In this document: piece by piece, positions 17,570 to 26,578 of the stretch
Layout: each line of letters opens with the position of its first letter
Numbering within the stretch: position 1 is the stretch's first letter
NCBI GenBank assembly: GCA_965263485.1
Contig: CBDHHO010000004.1
Coordinates: forward strand, 2,207,008-2,271,007
Origin: Haliotispira sp965263485
GTDB taxonomy: Bacteria; Spirochaetota; Spirochaetia; SP-2023
Length of the DNA stretch: 64,000 bases
Direction of reading: 5' to 3'
Position numbers and translations under genes: made by a program
The notes under the pieces: model-generated
What the model saw: only the letters and a program-made list of their open reading frames with translations
What the model was told of the DNA's origin: nothing
Databases searched by the model: none

Positions 17570-18412
17570 GTTGTAGCGGAGCTTGTCCAGATCGGTGATG
17601 CCATACGCCTGCGCCCTCTGCCGAATTATTTGAGCCGCCGGTTCCGGCTGTAACTGGCCGTACTGCTGGGCAGTTTGTTCAAGACTGACCGACACCGGTC
17701 CCCAGAGAGAGACCGCTTGCACCGCTGAATAAATTTGCAACAGGCGCAGAGCGAGGGCCCCTCCCATGGAATGCCCCATGATAAAAAGTTTATCCGCGCT
17801 GAAGCGGACGCTCCCAGCGCCTGGGACGCTCCCAGTGCCGGTGCCCGGAAGTTCCAGCGGCTGCGCATACAAGCTGGCCAGCAATTGCCGGATGTCATAA
17901 GTGTAGAACATGATATTAAAAAATCGGTTGTCGCGGACTTCCGCCTTGCCCTCAGAGCGGTCGTGACCGCGATAATCCGGCTTGATAACGGCAAATTCAC
18001 TGTTGGCGTAACGGGCAAATACCGTCGGGTAGGAACGCTCTGTGGAATAGTAGTCCGGCGGGATATAGCCATGTAGAAGGAGTAAAACTCCGAGCCCCTC
18101 AGCTTGCTGATGACTGTTCTGCGGGATTGTTGAGGCTGCTGGAACGGATAACAAAGCGTATTCCCGCAGGCCGTCGACATTGAATTCCAAACGATACGAA
18201 GTGTAGTTGGCCCTTTTCTGAACGATGGAAATCACACGGATGCCCTGACCCTTCCAGCCCTTATTGCGCATGGCCGACATGCTGTAACGATCCTGCGTTT
18301 CGCTGAATCCTTTTTGCTCCTGCTGAGCATAGAGCCTGGCATCGCTGTGGACGGTAATGTCGGGAACCAATATGGCCAATGCCACGATTACAAATAATAG
18401 AAATTGTTTCAT
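17330..18412 (-). CDS. Exported alpha/beta hydrolase (serine esterase/peptidase type)
   Basis: About 360 residues from ATG 18412, chosen because GAGGAAG precedes it and the protein then starts with a good signal peptide (MKQFLLFVIVALAILVPDI). Fold features: LLLLHGYIPPDYY (oxyanion strand), the nucleophile elbow IMGHSMGGALALR, an acid in HHPDTDESVPIAWT and a histidine in YPGDNHNIARN. The cap segment YRGHDRSEGKAE is typical of the S9/acylaminoacyl class. A short GTGTGSVPGAGSV repeat lies before the serine. Substrate unknown; an ester or peptide in the periplasm is likely. A C-terminal fragment of it is duplicated at 15329-15591. Confidence 0.82.
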   Translation of the reverse strand: MKQFLLFVIVALAILVPDITVHSDARLYAQQEQKGFSETQDRYSMSAMRNKGWKGQGIRVISIVQKRANYTSYRLEFNVDGLREYALLSVPAASTIPQNSHQQAEGLGVLLLLHGYIPPDYYSTERSYPTVFARYANSEFAVIKPDYRGHDRSEGKAEVRDNRFFNIMFYTYDIRQLLASLYAQPLELPGTGTGSVPGAGSVRFSADKLFIMGHSMGGALALRLLQIYSAVQAVSLWGPVSVSLEQTAQQYGQLQPEPAAQIIRQRAQAYGITDLDKLRYNEVRHLRFIRTPLRIHHPDTDESVPIAWTRRLLPRLREANVPVSYFDYPGDNHNIARNQAQVQHSDLQWFRSLAAEPGLN

Positions 18413-18627
18413 TATTACTTCCTCAGTTTTGACATTAAAATGGACAAAAATTCGTTCTTTCAAGATGAACCGACCTTATGCGAGCGGGTAATGGAACTGG
18501 CCCGGGGGATAAACTGGCAGCGCTCAGCTTCCGCATACAAGCAGATTTTATCGAATATTGAGAAACCTGTCGCAGCACATCGGGCTCGTAAAATCTTTCC
18601 AATTTTTCTAGTTTTGGAGGTACCCTC
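18413..18627. other. Intergenic stretch with a possible gene relic
   Basis: From 18440 the plus strand encodes CERVMELARGINWQRSASAY followed by KQILSNIEK, which resembles the C-terminal helix of some glycosyltransferases, but nothing else of such a gene is present. Around 18605-18625 the sequence TTTTCTAGTTTTGGAGGTACCC resembles a worn end of the miniature element family. I see no convincing gene. Confidence 0.35.
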
Positions 18628-18669
18628 TTGCATAAGGTATTGATTATCATTATTATTAAATAAGAATCA
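18628..18669 (+). promoter_or_regulatory. Promoter with overlapping Fur/DtxR-type operator for troABCD
   Basis: TTGCAT (18628-18633), 17-bp spacer, TATTAT (18651-18656) form a plausible promoter. The -10 lies in an AT-rich imperfect palindrome, TGATTATCATTATTATTAAA through AAGAATCA (18641-18669), with arms TGATT/AATCA. It resembles metal-repressor sites such as Fur or TroR/MntR boxes. Regulator identity is inferred from the zinc/manganese importer downstream. Confidence 0.55.
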
Positions 18670-18706
18670 GTATTGATTTGTACAACAATCTTTGCAGGAG
18701 AGAAAA

Positions 18707-19636
18707 ATGAATAAAATAAAATCCGGTATGGTGGCCGCGTTATCCATTGCAGTGCTGCTATTGCTTCCTTTGGGGCTGTTCGGCAGGGGGCAGGGTTCCC
18801 AGAAAGGCTCAACTATCAGTGTTTTGGCAACCACGGGGCACATAGGAGATGCAGTTGCCAATATTGCCCCCCATGCCGAGGTTTTTGTGTTGGTGGGTCC
18901 CGGCCTTGATCCCCATACGTATGAGGCAAGTACCAGAGATATTCAAAAAATGCGTTCTGCTGACATTGTGCTCTGGAACGGACTGCATCTGGAAGCTCAA
19001 ATGCAGGATGCGATTCGCAGTCTGGGTGATTCTCAGCTGGAGTTGGGTGCAGAGGTCCCCGAGTCCATGCTGCTCCCATGGGAAGATAATCTGCACGATC
19101 CCCATATCTGGAACAGTACTAGGATATGGAGCATAGTGGTTGAAGCCATCGCTAAAAAACTTGCTGAGACTGATCCTGAGAATGGGGCTGAATACACCCA
19201 AAATGCAGCCGACTACGTTGCCAAAATCAGGGCGGCTGATGAGTTTGCCCGGGAAACGCTCTCTGCTATTCCCCAAAAGAACCGAGTATTGGTCTCTGGC
19301 CACGATGCTTTTAATTATTTTGCTGAAGCATATGGCTTCAAGGCATTGGCAATTGAAGGAATCAGTACTGAAGATGAGGCGAGTTTGCAGGATCTCCGTA
19401 ATCTTGCAGATTATATTGTAGAAAACAATGTGGTTGCCATCTTTTATGAAAACATCACAAACCCTCAAGCGACAAGAGCGCTACAGGAAGCCGTTGCCGC
19501 CCGAGGGTATAAAGTGGCCATCAGTGAAGAGGAACTGTACTCGGACTCACTGGGCGATGCTCCCCCTCTGGATACCTACCTCGGCACATTTCGGCACAAT
19601 GTGGGAGCCATTGCAAATACCCTCAAGGCTCCCTGA
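18707..19636 (+). CDS. troA: Zinc/manganese-binding ABC lipoprotein-type receptor, TroA/ZnuA-like
   Basis: Periplasmic metal-binding protein of the cluster A-I family, 309 residues from ATG 18707 (GGAGAG ribosome site). The signal peptide is about 1-27 (ALSIAVLLLLPLGLFGRGQG), with no lipobox cysteine. Metal ligands: H70 in GLDPHTYEAS, H133 in LHDPHIWNS, a histidine in LVSGHDAFNYFAE and an aspartate in the C-terminal ELYSDSLGDAPP. The short linker between the first histidines lacks the long His-rich loop of many ZnuA proteins, as in TroA/MntA. First gene of a four-gene operon. Confidence 0.9.
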   Translation: MNKIKSGMVAALSIAVLLLLPLGLFGRGQGSQKGSTISVLATTGHIGDAVANIAPHAEVFVLVGPGLDPHTYEASTRDIQKMRSADIVLWNGLHLEAQMQDAIRSLGDSQLELGAEVPESMLLPWEDNLHDPHIWNSTRIWSIVVEAIAKKLAETDPENGAEYTQNAADYVAKIRAADEFARETLSAIPQKNRVLVSGHDAFNYFAEAYGFKALAIEGISTEDEASLQDLRNLADYIVENNVVAIFYENITNPQATRALQEAVAARGYKVAISEEELYSDSLGDAPPLDTYLGTFRHNVGAIANTLKAP

Positions 19637-19650
19637 AAAATCCTTTGAAA

Positions 19651-20394
19651 ATGGATGAGTCAACAGCTCTGGCGTGTCAGGCAAGCGGGCTTACCGTAGC
19701 TTATGGCAATGAACCCGTCTTGCGCAATGTAAATTTTCAAGTACCACAGGGCGTAATAATGGGTATTGTTGGACCCAATGGCGCTGGTAAGACTACTTTG
19801 TTAAAGTCGTTGATCGATTTGATCCCGCTGTTATCGGGTTCGGTGCGTTTCTGGGGACAGTCGTACAAGGATTCCCGGAACCGCATTGGCTACATGCCCC
19901 AGCAAAGCAGCATTGACTGGGACTTCCCGATCACGGTTTTTGATGCAGTTATGATGGGCACATATGGCAGCTTGGGCTGGTTCAAAAGACCGGGAGCAAA
20001 AGAACGTCGGCGCACTTGGAAGGCCCTGGCGAAAACCGATATGACGGATCTCTCGGAGCGACAGATTGACGAACTGTCTGGCGGGCAAAGGCAAAGGGCG
20101 TTTCTCGCCCGCGCAATCGTTGAAGAACCGGATGTCTACCTCATGGATGAACCCTTCCAAGGGGTGGATGCCGCCAGTGAGAAAGCGATTATTAGCGTTA
20201 TGCATATGCTCCGGGAACGGGGGAAAACGATCATCATGGTGCACCACGATCTTGCCACGGTTCGGGAATATTGTGACTGGGTAACTCTCCTGCGGGTCAG
20301 TATCGTGGGCTCAGGTCCGGTGGCAGAAGTGTTTACCAAAGATAATATTCAGCAGACGTATGGTCATATGAACAGCTTCCTGAGGGACATATGA
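19651..20394 (+). CDS. troB: Metal importer ATPase, TroB
   Basis: 247-residue ABC ATPase. Walker A GPNGAGKTT (about 41-49), Q-loop GYMPQQSSIDWDFPI (typical of the Mn/Zn subfamily), signature LSGGQRQRAFLARA, Walker B VYLMDEPFQGVD and switch histidine in MVHHDL. ATG 19651 is preferred over a TTG two codons earlier. It overlaps the next gene by 4 bp. The IDWDFPI motif distinguishes this family from heme or vitamin B12 ATPases. Confidence 0.9.
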   Translation: MDESTALACQASGLTVAYGNEPVLRNVNFQVPQGVIMGIVGPNGAGKTTLLKSLIDLIPLLSGSVRFWGQSYKDSRNRIGYMPQQSSIDWDFPITVFDAVMMGTYGSLGWFKRPGAKERRRTWKALAKTDMTDLSERQIDELSGGQRQRAFLARAIVEEPDVYLMDEPFQGVDAASEKAIISVMHMLRERGKTIIMVHHDLATVREYCDWVTLLRVSIVGSGPVAEVFTKDNIQQTYGHMNSFLRDI

Positions 20395-21350
20395 TGGAGG
20401 AGCTGCTGGCCCTGTTTTCCGATCACACCGTCCGCATTGTCACTGCGGGTTCGACCATCATTGGATTTGTGGCTGGTGCCCTCGGCTCATTCGCCTACCT
20501 GCGCTGCCAGAGTTTGCTGGGCGATGTGGTCTCTCATTCCTCTTTGGCGGGCATAGCACTTGCATTTATGATTGCAAGTACTCTGTTTGACAATGTTGCG
20601 AAATCGATGATCGTACTGATTCCCGGAGCGATTATTGTCGGAAGCCTAGCCATGCTTTTCGCGGGAACGGTTGTGAAGATGTCAAAAATCAAGATGGATA
20701 CCGCCATGGCGGTTACCCTAGCCATCTTCTTTGGCGGTGGAATCACCCTGATGAGGATAATTCAAAAGGGGCCATTCAAGAATAAAACCGGCTTAAATAG
20801 CTATATCTTTGGCCAGGCCGCCGCCATAACCATTGCCGATTTTCAAGCTATTATAACTTTGGGTGCCCTCGCGATAGTTCTCCTGCTGATCTTTTGGAAA
20901 GAATTTAAACTGTATACCTTCGATCCTGTTTTTGCGAAAAGCAAAGGTTTTTCGGGATATCTCTTGGAACCCTTGCTCCTGTCCACCATTGTTATTGCCA
21001 TAATTATCGGGCTAAAAGCAGTAGGCATCATCCTGATGATAGCCTTTGTTATCGCTCCGCCTTCGGCAGCCCGCCAGTGGACTCGCCGACTTGGGAGTAT
21101 GGTGTTGCTTTCAGGTGGTTTCGGAGCACTTGCGGGTTTCTTGGGAACACTGGTCAGCGGTTTGTTGGGCGATGTACCTACGGGTCCCGTCATCGTATTT
21201 TTTCTGACTTTTTTTGCGATGCTTTCTCTGCTCATTGCGCCAAAGCGGGGGATCATTTTCCGCGCGATCAAAATTCGGCATAACAGACAAAAACTGCTTG
21301 CCGGGCAAGACGAGCAAGAGCCGGTAATTTCTAAGAAGGTCGTTATATGA
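20391..21350 (+). CDS. troC: Metal importer permease 1, TroC
   Basis: 319-residue ABC-3 family membrane protein with eight or nine hydrophobic helices. It starts on the ATGA overlap with the ATPase. Family signatures include GALGSFAYLRCQSLLGDVVSHSSLAG near the N-terminus and VIAPPSAARQWTRRLGSMV near the C-terminus, with the DPVFAKSKGFSG coupling loop between. Two distinct permeases, as here, are characteristic of Tro/Sit/Mts manganese-zinc systems. Confidence 0.9.
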   Translation: MMEELLALFSDHTVRIVTAGSTIIGFVAGALGSFAYLRCQSLLGDVVSHSSLAGIALAFMIASTLFDNVAKSMIVLIPGAIIVGSLAMLFAGTVVKMSKIKMDTAMAVTLAIFFGGGITLMRIIQKGPFKNKTGLNSYIFGQAAAITIADFQAIITLGALAIVLLLIFWKEFKLYTFDPVFAKSKGFSGYLLEPLLLSTIVIAIIIGLKAVGIILMIAFVIAPPSAARQWTRRLGSMVLLSGGFGALAGFLGTLVSGLLGDVPTGPVIVFFLTFFAMLSLLIAPKRGIIFRAIKIRHNRQKLLAGQDEQEPVISKKVVI

Positions 21351-22240
21351 ATTTCCAGCTGAGCGTTATTTTGTTGGCGGTGACCACTGCCTTGTGTTGC
21401 ACAATATCCGGGGTGTTTCTGGTACTGCGAAAAACGGCGATGATGAGTGAAGCGGTCAGCCATGCGGTATTGCCCGGAATTGTTCTGGCTTTATGGTTTA
21501 CAAAAAGCTTGGATTCTCCACTCTTGATTTTAGGCGCATCGTCAGCGGGTTTGCTGGTGGTGTGCTTTACGGAGTTATTGGAAAATACCAGACTTTTAAG
21601 AGGTGATGCTCCAATGGGGTTGTTGTTCCCGGCTTTGTTTGGCTTGGGAATCATTATGATCGCCCTGAAGTTCTCCAATGTTCACTTGGACGAGCACGTG
21701 GTGCTTACGGGAGATATCAATCTGGCAGCATTTATCCAGCTTGAGATCGGAGGAGTCTCTTTGGGGCCACGGTATTTATATGTTCTCCTGGGAGTTTTGC
21801 TTCTCAATATTCTCTTCGTTTCTGTTTTTTATAAAGAGCTAAAAATTAGCACCTTTGATCCCGGTCTTGCGCATAGTCTTGGGTTTCGTCCTCGCTTGCT
21901 CAACTATCTGTTCATGTCCGTCGTTTCTGTTACTATCACCGCATCATTTTATGTTGCAGGTTCTATTCTCACTATCGCTCTTATGATCGCGCCGGCGGCA
22001 TCGGCTCTTTTCTTCACCAAGCGACTTTCTTCGATGATCTTTGTTGCGGCAGGAATCACAGTAGTGAGTTCTATTCTGGGATTCTATGCAGCTTATGCCT
22101 TGGATGCAGCTACTTCTGGTGCCATAAGCGTTTTTTACGGGCTGGTGTTTATTGGGGCCTTTCTGTTCTCACCCTCAAAAGGCGTGATTGGGAAACGCAT
22201 ATCTGCCCGGTTTCAACGCAGACAGCTCGGTCTCGGATAG
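21347..22240 (+). CDS. troD: Metal importer permease 2, TroD
   Basis: 297-residue ABC-3 membrane protein, coupled to troC by a 4-bp overlap. Signatures: CTISGVFLVLRKTAMMSEAV, SHAVLPGIVLALW, a DPGLAHSLGFRP coupling loop and IAPAASALFFTKRLSSM. It is predicted to pair with TroC as a heterodimeric channel. No troR repressor gene follows it here; a worn miniature element lies directly downstream instead. Confidence 0.9.
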   Translation: MNFQLSVILLAVTTALCCTISGVFLVLRKTAMMSEAVSHAVLPGIVLALWFTKSLDSPLLILGASSAGLLVVCFTELLENTRLLRGDAPMGLLFPALFGLGIIMIALKFSNVHLDEHVVLTGDINLAAFIQLEIGGVSLGPRYLYVLLGVLLLNILFVSVFYKELKISTFDPGLAHSLGFRPRLLNYLFMSVVSVTITASFYVAGSILTIALMIAPAASALFFTKRLSSMIFVAAGITVVSSILGFYAAYALDAATSGAISVFYGLVFIGAFLFSPSKGVIGKRISARFQRRQLGLG

Positions 22241-22286
22241 CCTTTCGTGCAAGACCAAACACTCTGGCTCCCGAACCCTGAAATAA

Positions 22287-22550
22287 GGGCAACTCTAAAA
22301 ACTCCAATTTCGCGCTTGAAGCGGCGATCTTGTTGCCGAATAAAGGTTCTGCCTGCGGCAGGATTTGTGAAGAATGGCCTGCTCCGCTGTGCCATTCTTG
22401 ACCGTCAGCAAAGAGAGGAAGCAGGCTCTTTACGGATGGTCGGGCTGGCTGCGATCGACCCTACTTTGTTGTATAGTAAGGTTTTCCTGATAAAGCTGCT
22501 CGCGAACAAGATCGCGATTTTGACGGAAATTACTCAACTCCGACAGGCTG
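22287..22550. repeat. Degenerate long miniature element
   Basis: The left end GGGCAACTCTAAAAACTCC and internal blocks (GCGATCTTGTTGCCGAATA, GGATTTGTGAAGAATGGCC) match the long class of the family (for example 25455-25675). The right terminal repeat is not recognisable. It occupies the space between the convergent troD and the lactonase gene. Confidence 0.65.
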
Positions 22551-23501
22551 CTAGATTAAGGTCTCGTCCTGGCCGCGGAAATCCGGAGCGAATGTCGCGT
22601 CATCCCGGGCGGAGAGAGCGAAAACTCCCCCGGCCTTTTCCCCGGCCCTCCGCTGCTCTGCCGCCCCCCCCTGTGTGGAAATGAAGAGAATATCGCGAGA
22701 TCTGCCGCCGAAGCAACAGGAAGTGATTTTAGGCGTGCCTACTTCCCAGTGCCCCAGTTCCTGAGCGTGCGGGTCAAAGCAGGAGACGATTCCGGCCCCG
22801 GTTTCGGCCACCCAGACGCGGCCTTCGCGGTCTACACAAAGGCCGTCCGGTCTGCCAGGGCGACCCTGAAAATCCAGCCACTTTTGGCGCGAATTCCAAT
22901 CAATCGCAACTTTTTGCAGGTTGCGAACCGCAAAGCGGAACACGGCAAAGTCTCGCGTGTCGGCAAAGTACAGATAGTCTCGCCGGGGGCTAAGGCCCAT
23001 GCCGTTGGCCAGCTTTAAGTCTTGCTGCACCACCGCGCAGCTGCGCCGCCGCACATCAAAAAGCAATAGCCGGGAGTCGGCCTGCCCGGCGCTGGGCATG
23101 GTACCACACAGCACCCGTTGTGCCCCTGAATCTGCCGCGGGAAGGGCAAACACGTCGTTGAAACGAGAGGGCACCAAGTCCGGATTGAGCTGGCAGTACA
23201 ATTCCGGCCGTCGGGGACTACTGCTCTCGTAGTCCCAGCTGTAGATTCGCCCGGCAGAAGCAAAGAGCAAAAAGCTCGTTCGGCCCTGTACAGTTGCTTT
23301 GCGGAACACAAAGCCACCAATGGCTTCATCCATTTGCAGGATGCAGGTGGAGCGAAAGGATTCCGGCGCTTCACTGTCATTGCCAAAAGTCCCGCGGAAT
23401 AATTGCCCGGCGGGAATATCAAGCCAGTACAGGGCATTTTCTTCGGGCTGCCACAGGATGTTTTCCCCGGTATCGTGTCCATAGTCAGCAATTTGTTTCA
23501 T
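22551..23501 (-). CDS. SMP-30/gluconolactonase-family protein
   Basis: 316-residue six-bladed beta-propeller of the SMP-30/Gnl/LRE family, probably a cytosolic sugar lactonase. Motifs: TGENILWQPEENALYWLDIP (first metal-binding Glu), LANGMGLSPRRDYLYFADT (metal-binding Asn and the usual xxGxxxSPDxxxLYFxDT pattern) and DGLCVDREGRVWVAETGAG (catalytic Asp). It ends close to a degenerate miniature element, and the C-terminal residues FRGQDETLI may be altered by it. The substrate lactone is unknown. Confidence 0.82.
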   Translation of the reverse strand: MKQIADYGHDTGENILWQPEENALYWLDIPAGQLFRGTFGNDSEAPESFRSTCILQMDEAIGGFVFRKATVQGRTSFLLFASAGRIYSWDYESSSPRRPELYCQLNPDLVPSRFNDVFALPAADSGAQRVLCGTMPSAGQADSRLLLFDVRRRSCAVVQQDLKLANGMGLSPRRDYLYFADTRDFAVFRFAVRNLQKVAIDWNSRQKWLDFQGRPGRPDGLCVDREGRVWVAETGAGIVSCFDPHAQELGHWEVGTPKITSCCFGGRSRDILFISTQGGAAEQRRAGEKAGGVFALSARDDATFAPDFRGQDETLI

Positions 23502-23566
23502 AATATTCCCCTGGCGGTCATGACGAATAAAAAAACAGTACTTGTAGTTCTATAAGAATCCCTGAA

Positions 23567-24388
23567 TCATGTCTGTTTCCATACATTATAAAAATGATGT
23601 ACGGGACCATGTCCTGCGCCAAGACGGAACTGTGCACCCGCCGTGATCGCTTCAGTGATATAGTGCTTGGCATACTCAACACTCTGGGGAATGCTGTATC
23701 CATGTGCAAGGTATGCACAAATTGCAGATGATAAGGTGCACCCCGTGCCGTGGGTATTCGGCGTATCTATACGACTGGATGCAAAACGAGTCGTTGTTCC
23801 ATCTATTGCAAATACATCTACGCTTTCATTTCCCGCCACATGTCCGCCCTTAACGAGCACTGCTGTAGCAGTCATAGATGCAAGTTTCAATGCAGCTTGC
23901 TCAAGATCATCAACAGACAATATATCATCAGCATCAAGCAAGACCGCCGCCTCGGATGCATTAGGTGTTATAATTGTCGCCAAAGGGAGTAACTCAGATC
24001 GTAACGCATTAATTGCAGAGCTATCCAATAATATATCACCACTCTTTGCCACCATTACCGGGTCGACAACTACAGTATCAATATGATGAAATCGAAGACA
24101 ATCGACTATTGCTGCAATGATATTAGCGGAATATACCATGCCAATTTTCACAGCATCGACACCGATATCACCAGCAACGGCATCTATCTGCTGCGCTACA
24201 AAATTTGCAGAAATAGGATGGATAGCCGTAACTGCCTCGGTATTCTGAGCCGTTAGAGCAGTTAAAACAGACATGCCATAACACTTGAGTGCGGAAAACG
24301 TCTTGATATCAGCCTGAATGCCTGCGCCACCACCACTATCAGATCCTGCTATAGTTAATGTCCGTGTGTATTTGATGCGTTGATCCAT
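23567..24388 (-). CDS. thiD: Hydroxymethylpyrimidine/phosphomethylpyrimidine kinase
   Basis: ThiD phosphorylates HMP and HMP-P for thiamine synthesis or salvage in the cytosol. 273 residues, usual length. Ribokinase-fold signatures: TIAGSDSGGGAGIQADIKTF at the N-terminus, DPVMVAKSGD, TPNASEAAVLL and the catalytic-site motif TPNTHGTGCTLSSAICAYLA. Followed on the minus strand by nothing close; preceded 30 bases away by thiE, so the two form a small salvage operon. No TPP riboswitch is recognisable upstream of thiE. Confidence 0.95.
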   Translation of the reverse strand: MDQRIKYTRTLTIAGSDSGGGAGIQADIKTFSALKCYGMSVLTALTAQNTEAVTAIHPISANFVAQQIDAVAGDIGVDAVKIGMVYSANIIAAIVDCLRFHHIDTVVVDPVMVAKSGDILLDSSAINALRSELLPLATIITPNASEAAVLLDADDILSVDDLEQAALKLASMTATAVLVKGGHVAGNESVDVFAIDGTTTRFASSRIDTPNTHGTGCTLSSAICAYLAHGYSIPQSVEYAKHYITEAITAGAQFRLGAGHGPVHHFYNVWKQT

Positions 24389-24418
24389 ATGCGTGTACGG
24401 TATTTTTATTTCCCAAAC

Positions 24419-25048
24419 CTATGCTCTTCGTACACAAGCATCTATATGCCTGCGTAAATCCCGTGCTGCATCGTGAGGACTTTCCGTATTACAAATTGCA
24501 GAAACCACAGCAATGCCATCAGCACCATTGCGCATGACTTCACAAACATTGTGCTTCGTAATACCCCCTATAGCAAGAATGTGGTGATGTGTATTTCGGC
24601 GCGCCTGGGCAAGCCCTTCCAGTCCCCACTCCTCACTCGTATCGAGTTTTGTCGAGGTTGGGAACACAGGCCCTACCGCTATATAATTCACATCTGCATC
24701 ATTCATCTTTATAACATCATTCATTGTATTTACAGAGACACCGATTATAGCCTTGTTTCCTAAAAGTTTGCGTGCGATTTCATAGGGCATGTCACACTGA
24801 CCGAGATGCACTCCGTGCGCACCTACGGCCAATGCGATATCAACTCTGTCATTGATAATAAGTGGCACATCCGTATCGTGAAGCACAGCGAGCAATTGCT
24901 CTGCAAGGGAAATAAATTTTCGTGTGGCAGCATTTTTTTCGCGCAACTGAACGCAGGTTACGCCACCACTTACAGCAGATTGCACTACAACAGGCAGCTG
25001 CCTATCGCCAATCATATCGCTGTCCGTCACCAGATACAAACTTAGCAT
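24419..25048 (-). CDS. thiE: Thiamine-phosphate synthase
   Basis: ThiE joins HMP-PP and thiazole phosphate to give thiamine monophosphate. 209 residues. Signatures: LYLVTDSDMI, GGVTCVQLREKNAATRKF, PLIINDRVDIALAVGAHGVH, LGQCDMP, IAVGPVFPTSTK and HILAIGGITKHNVCEVMRNG. It is complete from ATG 25048. No thiC or thiG/H is in the window, so salvage with thiD is plausible. Confidence 0.95.
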   Translation of the reverse strand: MLSLYLVTDSDMIGDRQLPVVVQSAVSGGVTCVQLREKNAATRKFISLAEQLLAVLHDTDVPLIINDRVDIALAVGAHGVHLGQCDMPYEIARKLLGNKAIIGVSVNTMNDVIKMNDADVNYIAVGPVFPTSTKLDTSEEWGLEGLAQARRNTHHHILAIGGITKHNVCEVMRNGADGIAVVSAICNTESPHDAARDLRRHIDACVRRA

Positions 25049-25190
25049 ACAGCTACATTCAAATACTGCTCAATGGGATTTTTATCCAAGCCACATCAGG
25101 CCACATAATGGGAACTTCCCAAAATGGTATCGTTTTTTGTAAGAATTGTACAATCGCTCTGCTTCCTCTTTTGCGAGCTGGCTCCCTCAA

Positions 25191-25452
25191 CTACGGTGCC
25201 GCAAGAGTAAAAGAAGGTTCCAATACATGGCTCAACGGGGTGGGCAGACAGTTACTTGTGATCCGAGCCCTGCTGTAGTTCTGGGTGGTATCGATTTGGC
25301 CCATCATATCGTAGTAGGCGCGTGGAAAACTCCCATGGAACAACACCGAGCGATCGTAATCAGGGTTATCAGCGTGATAGGAAGCTCCCGCCTTTGGAGG
25401 GTAAACCAAATGCACTACACCATTATCTACTCCCGTATCCAACCCGATTCTT
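25191..25452 (-). pseudogene. C-terminal fragment of an unknown gene cut by a miniature element
   Basis: On the minus strand an open frame just left of the element at 25455 encodes GVVHLVYPPKAGASYHADNP, DYDRSVLFHGSFPRAYYDMM and ends at 25191. Upstream codons come from the inserted element, so the native 5' end is missing. I do not recognise the family. The rest of 25049-25190 shows no gene. Confidence 0.4.
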
Positions 25453-25454
25453 AA

Positions 25455-25675
25455 GGGCACCTCTAAAAATTCCAATTCCGCGCTGAATCGCGATCTTGTT
25501 GCCGAATAAAGGTTTTGCCTTACGGCAGGATTTGTGAGGAATGGCCTGCTTCGCCTCCCCATTCCTCACCGTCAGCAAAGCCTTATCATACAACAAAGTA
25601 TGCTTCGGCTTCGCTTTCTCGCTATCGGCAAAATCTCGCTGATTCAGCATCAAAAGCGAATTTTTAGAGGTTCCC
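25455..25675. repeat. Miniature inverted-repeat element, long class (221 bp)
   Basis: Left end GGGCACCTCTAAAAATTCC, right end GAATTTTTAGAGGTTCCC. Relative to the 164-bp class it carries an extra internal block (GGCAGGATTTGTGAGGAATG). The flanks TTAA and TACC do not match, so the original target duplication has been lost or the copy is a recombinant. Confidence 0.8.
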
Positions 25676-25755
25676 TACCGAGTAATCTCCACTGCAACCT
25701 GGAATAGATTGCAGTGGAAAATTCGTTCCGGAAAATTTGGGAATAGATTGAAAAT

Positions 25756-26568
25756 ATGCGAAAAACGGGAACATTTTATTTCCATTTGACTTTTGTCCTG
25801 TTCATCTGCGCCTTTTTGGCGGTGCCCATATTCCTTTCCATCTTTGCAGGCCTGACTAATAATTATTTGGAGGGACTGAGCAGTGGCCTTACCCTGCGCT
25901 GGCTCTACGAAGTATGGGGCCTATATTCTGATTCTATCGGTTTGACCTTGCAAATTGCTGTAACTGCAACTCTGGCCAACCTGCTGCTGGGAGTTCCTTG
26001 TGCCTATTACCTGGTCCGGCACAGGTCCCGATTTTCCACGATATTCAATGAGTTTCTGCTGCTGCCCATTGCTATTCCCGGCATGTCATTGGCACTCGGC
26101 CTGATTATCGTGTACGGTTCTGCGGGGAACTTTCGCAGCAGCTGGTTATTTATTCTGGCAGGCCATGTGATTTTCACTTTGCCATTTATGGTGCAGTCCG
26201 TACTTTCTGTACTGCGCAGTACGCGTTTTACAGTGCTTGAGGAATCTTCTGCCAGCCTAGGAGCTAATTTTTACCAAAGGTTTTTCCAGGTTATTCTACC
26301 CAATTGTAAAACGGGCATCATCAGTGGAGCCCTAATGACAATGACCCTCTCCGTAGGGGAGTTCAATCTGACTTGGATGCTGCATACTCCATTGACGAAA
26401 ACCTTACCCGTTGGATTGGCGGACTCCTATGCATCTATGCGGCTGGAGATTAGCTCTGCCTACACCCTTATTTTCTTACTGCTGCTTCTCCCGCTGTTTA
26501 TCGCAAACCAGATGTTTCAACGAAGTAGTACACCAGCCAAGGAGCCTGCCACTAAACAGGTCTCTTAG
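25756..26568 (+). CDS. ABC permease, PotC/CysW-like
   Basis: 270-residue MetI-type permease with six hydrophobic helices. The ATPase-contact EAA loop is EESSASLGANFYQRFFQVIL. It ends with a cytoplasmic tail and is followed 10 bases later by an ATPase gene. Importers of this class need two permease domains and a binding protein; neither is present immediately upstream, where a miniature element and a gene fragment are found. The operon is probably missing its 5' part, or its partners lie elsewhere. Confidence 0.83.
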   Translation: MRKTGTFYFHLTFVLFICAFLAVPIFLSIFAGLTNNYLEGLSSGLTLRWLYEVWGLYSDSIGLTLQIAVTATLANLLLGVPCAYYLVRHRSRFSTIFNEFLLLPIAIPGMSLALGLIIVYGSAGNFRSSWLFILAGHVIFTLPFMVQSVLSVLRSTRFTVLEESSASLGANFYQRFFQVILPNCKTGIISGALMTMTLSVGEFNLTWMLHTPLTKTLPVGLADSYASMRLEISSAYTLIFLLLLLPLFIANQMFQRSSTPAKEPATKQVS

Positions 26569-26578
26569 AGTGATACCA

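Noticed and set aside
25049..25190. TPP riboswitch upstream of thiE
   Set aside because: I looked for the conserved CTGAGA and ACCTGA elements on the minus strand and did not find them together.
26411..26578. Extended N-terminus of the second ABC ATPase
   Set aside because: It overlaps the permease gene in another frame and is not ATPase-like; ATG 26579 starts just before the conserved domain.
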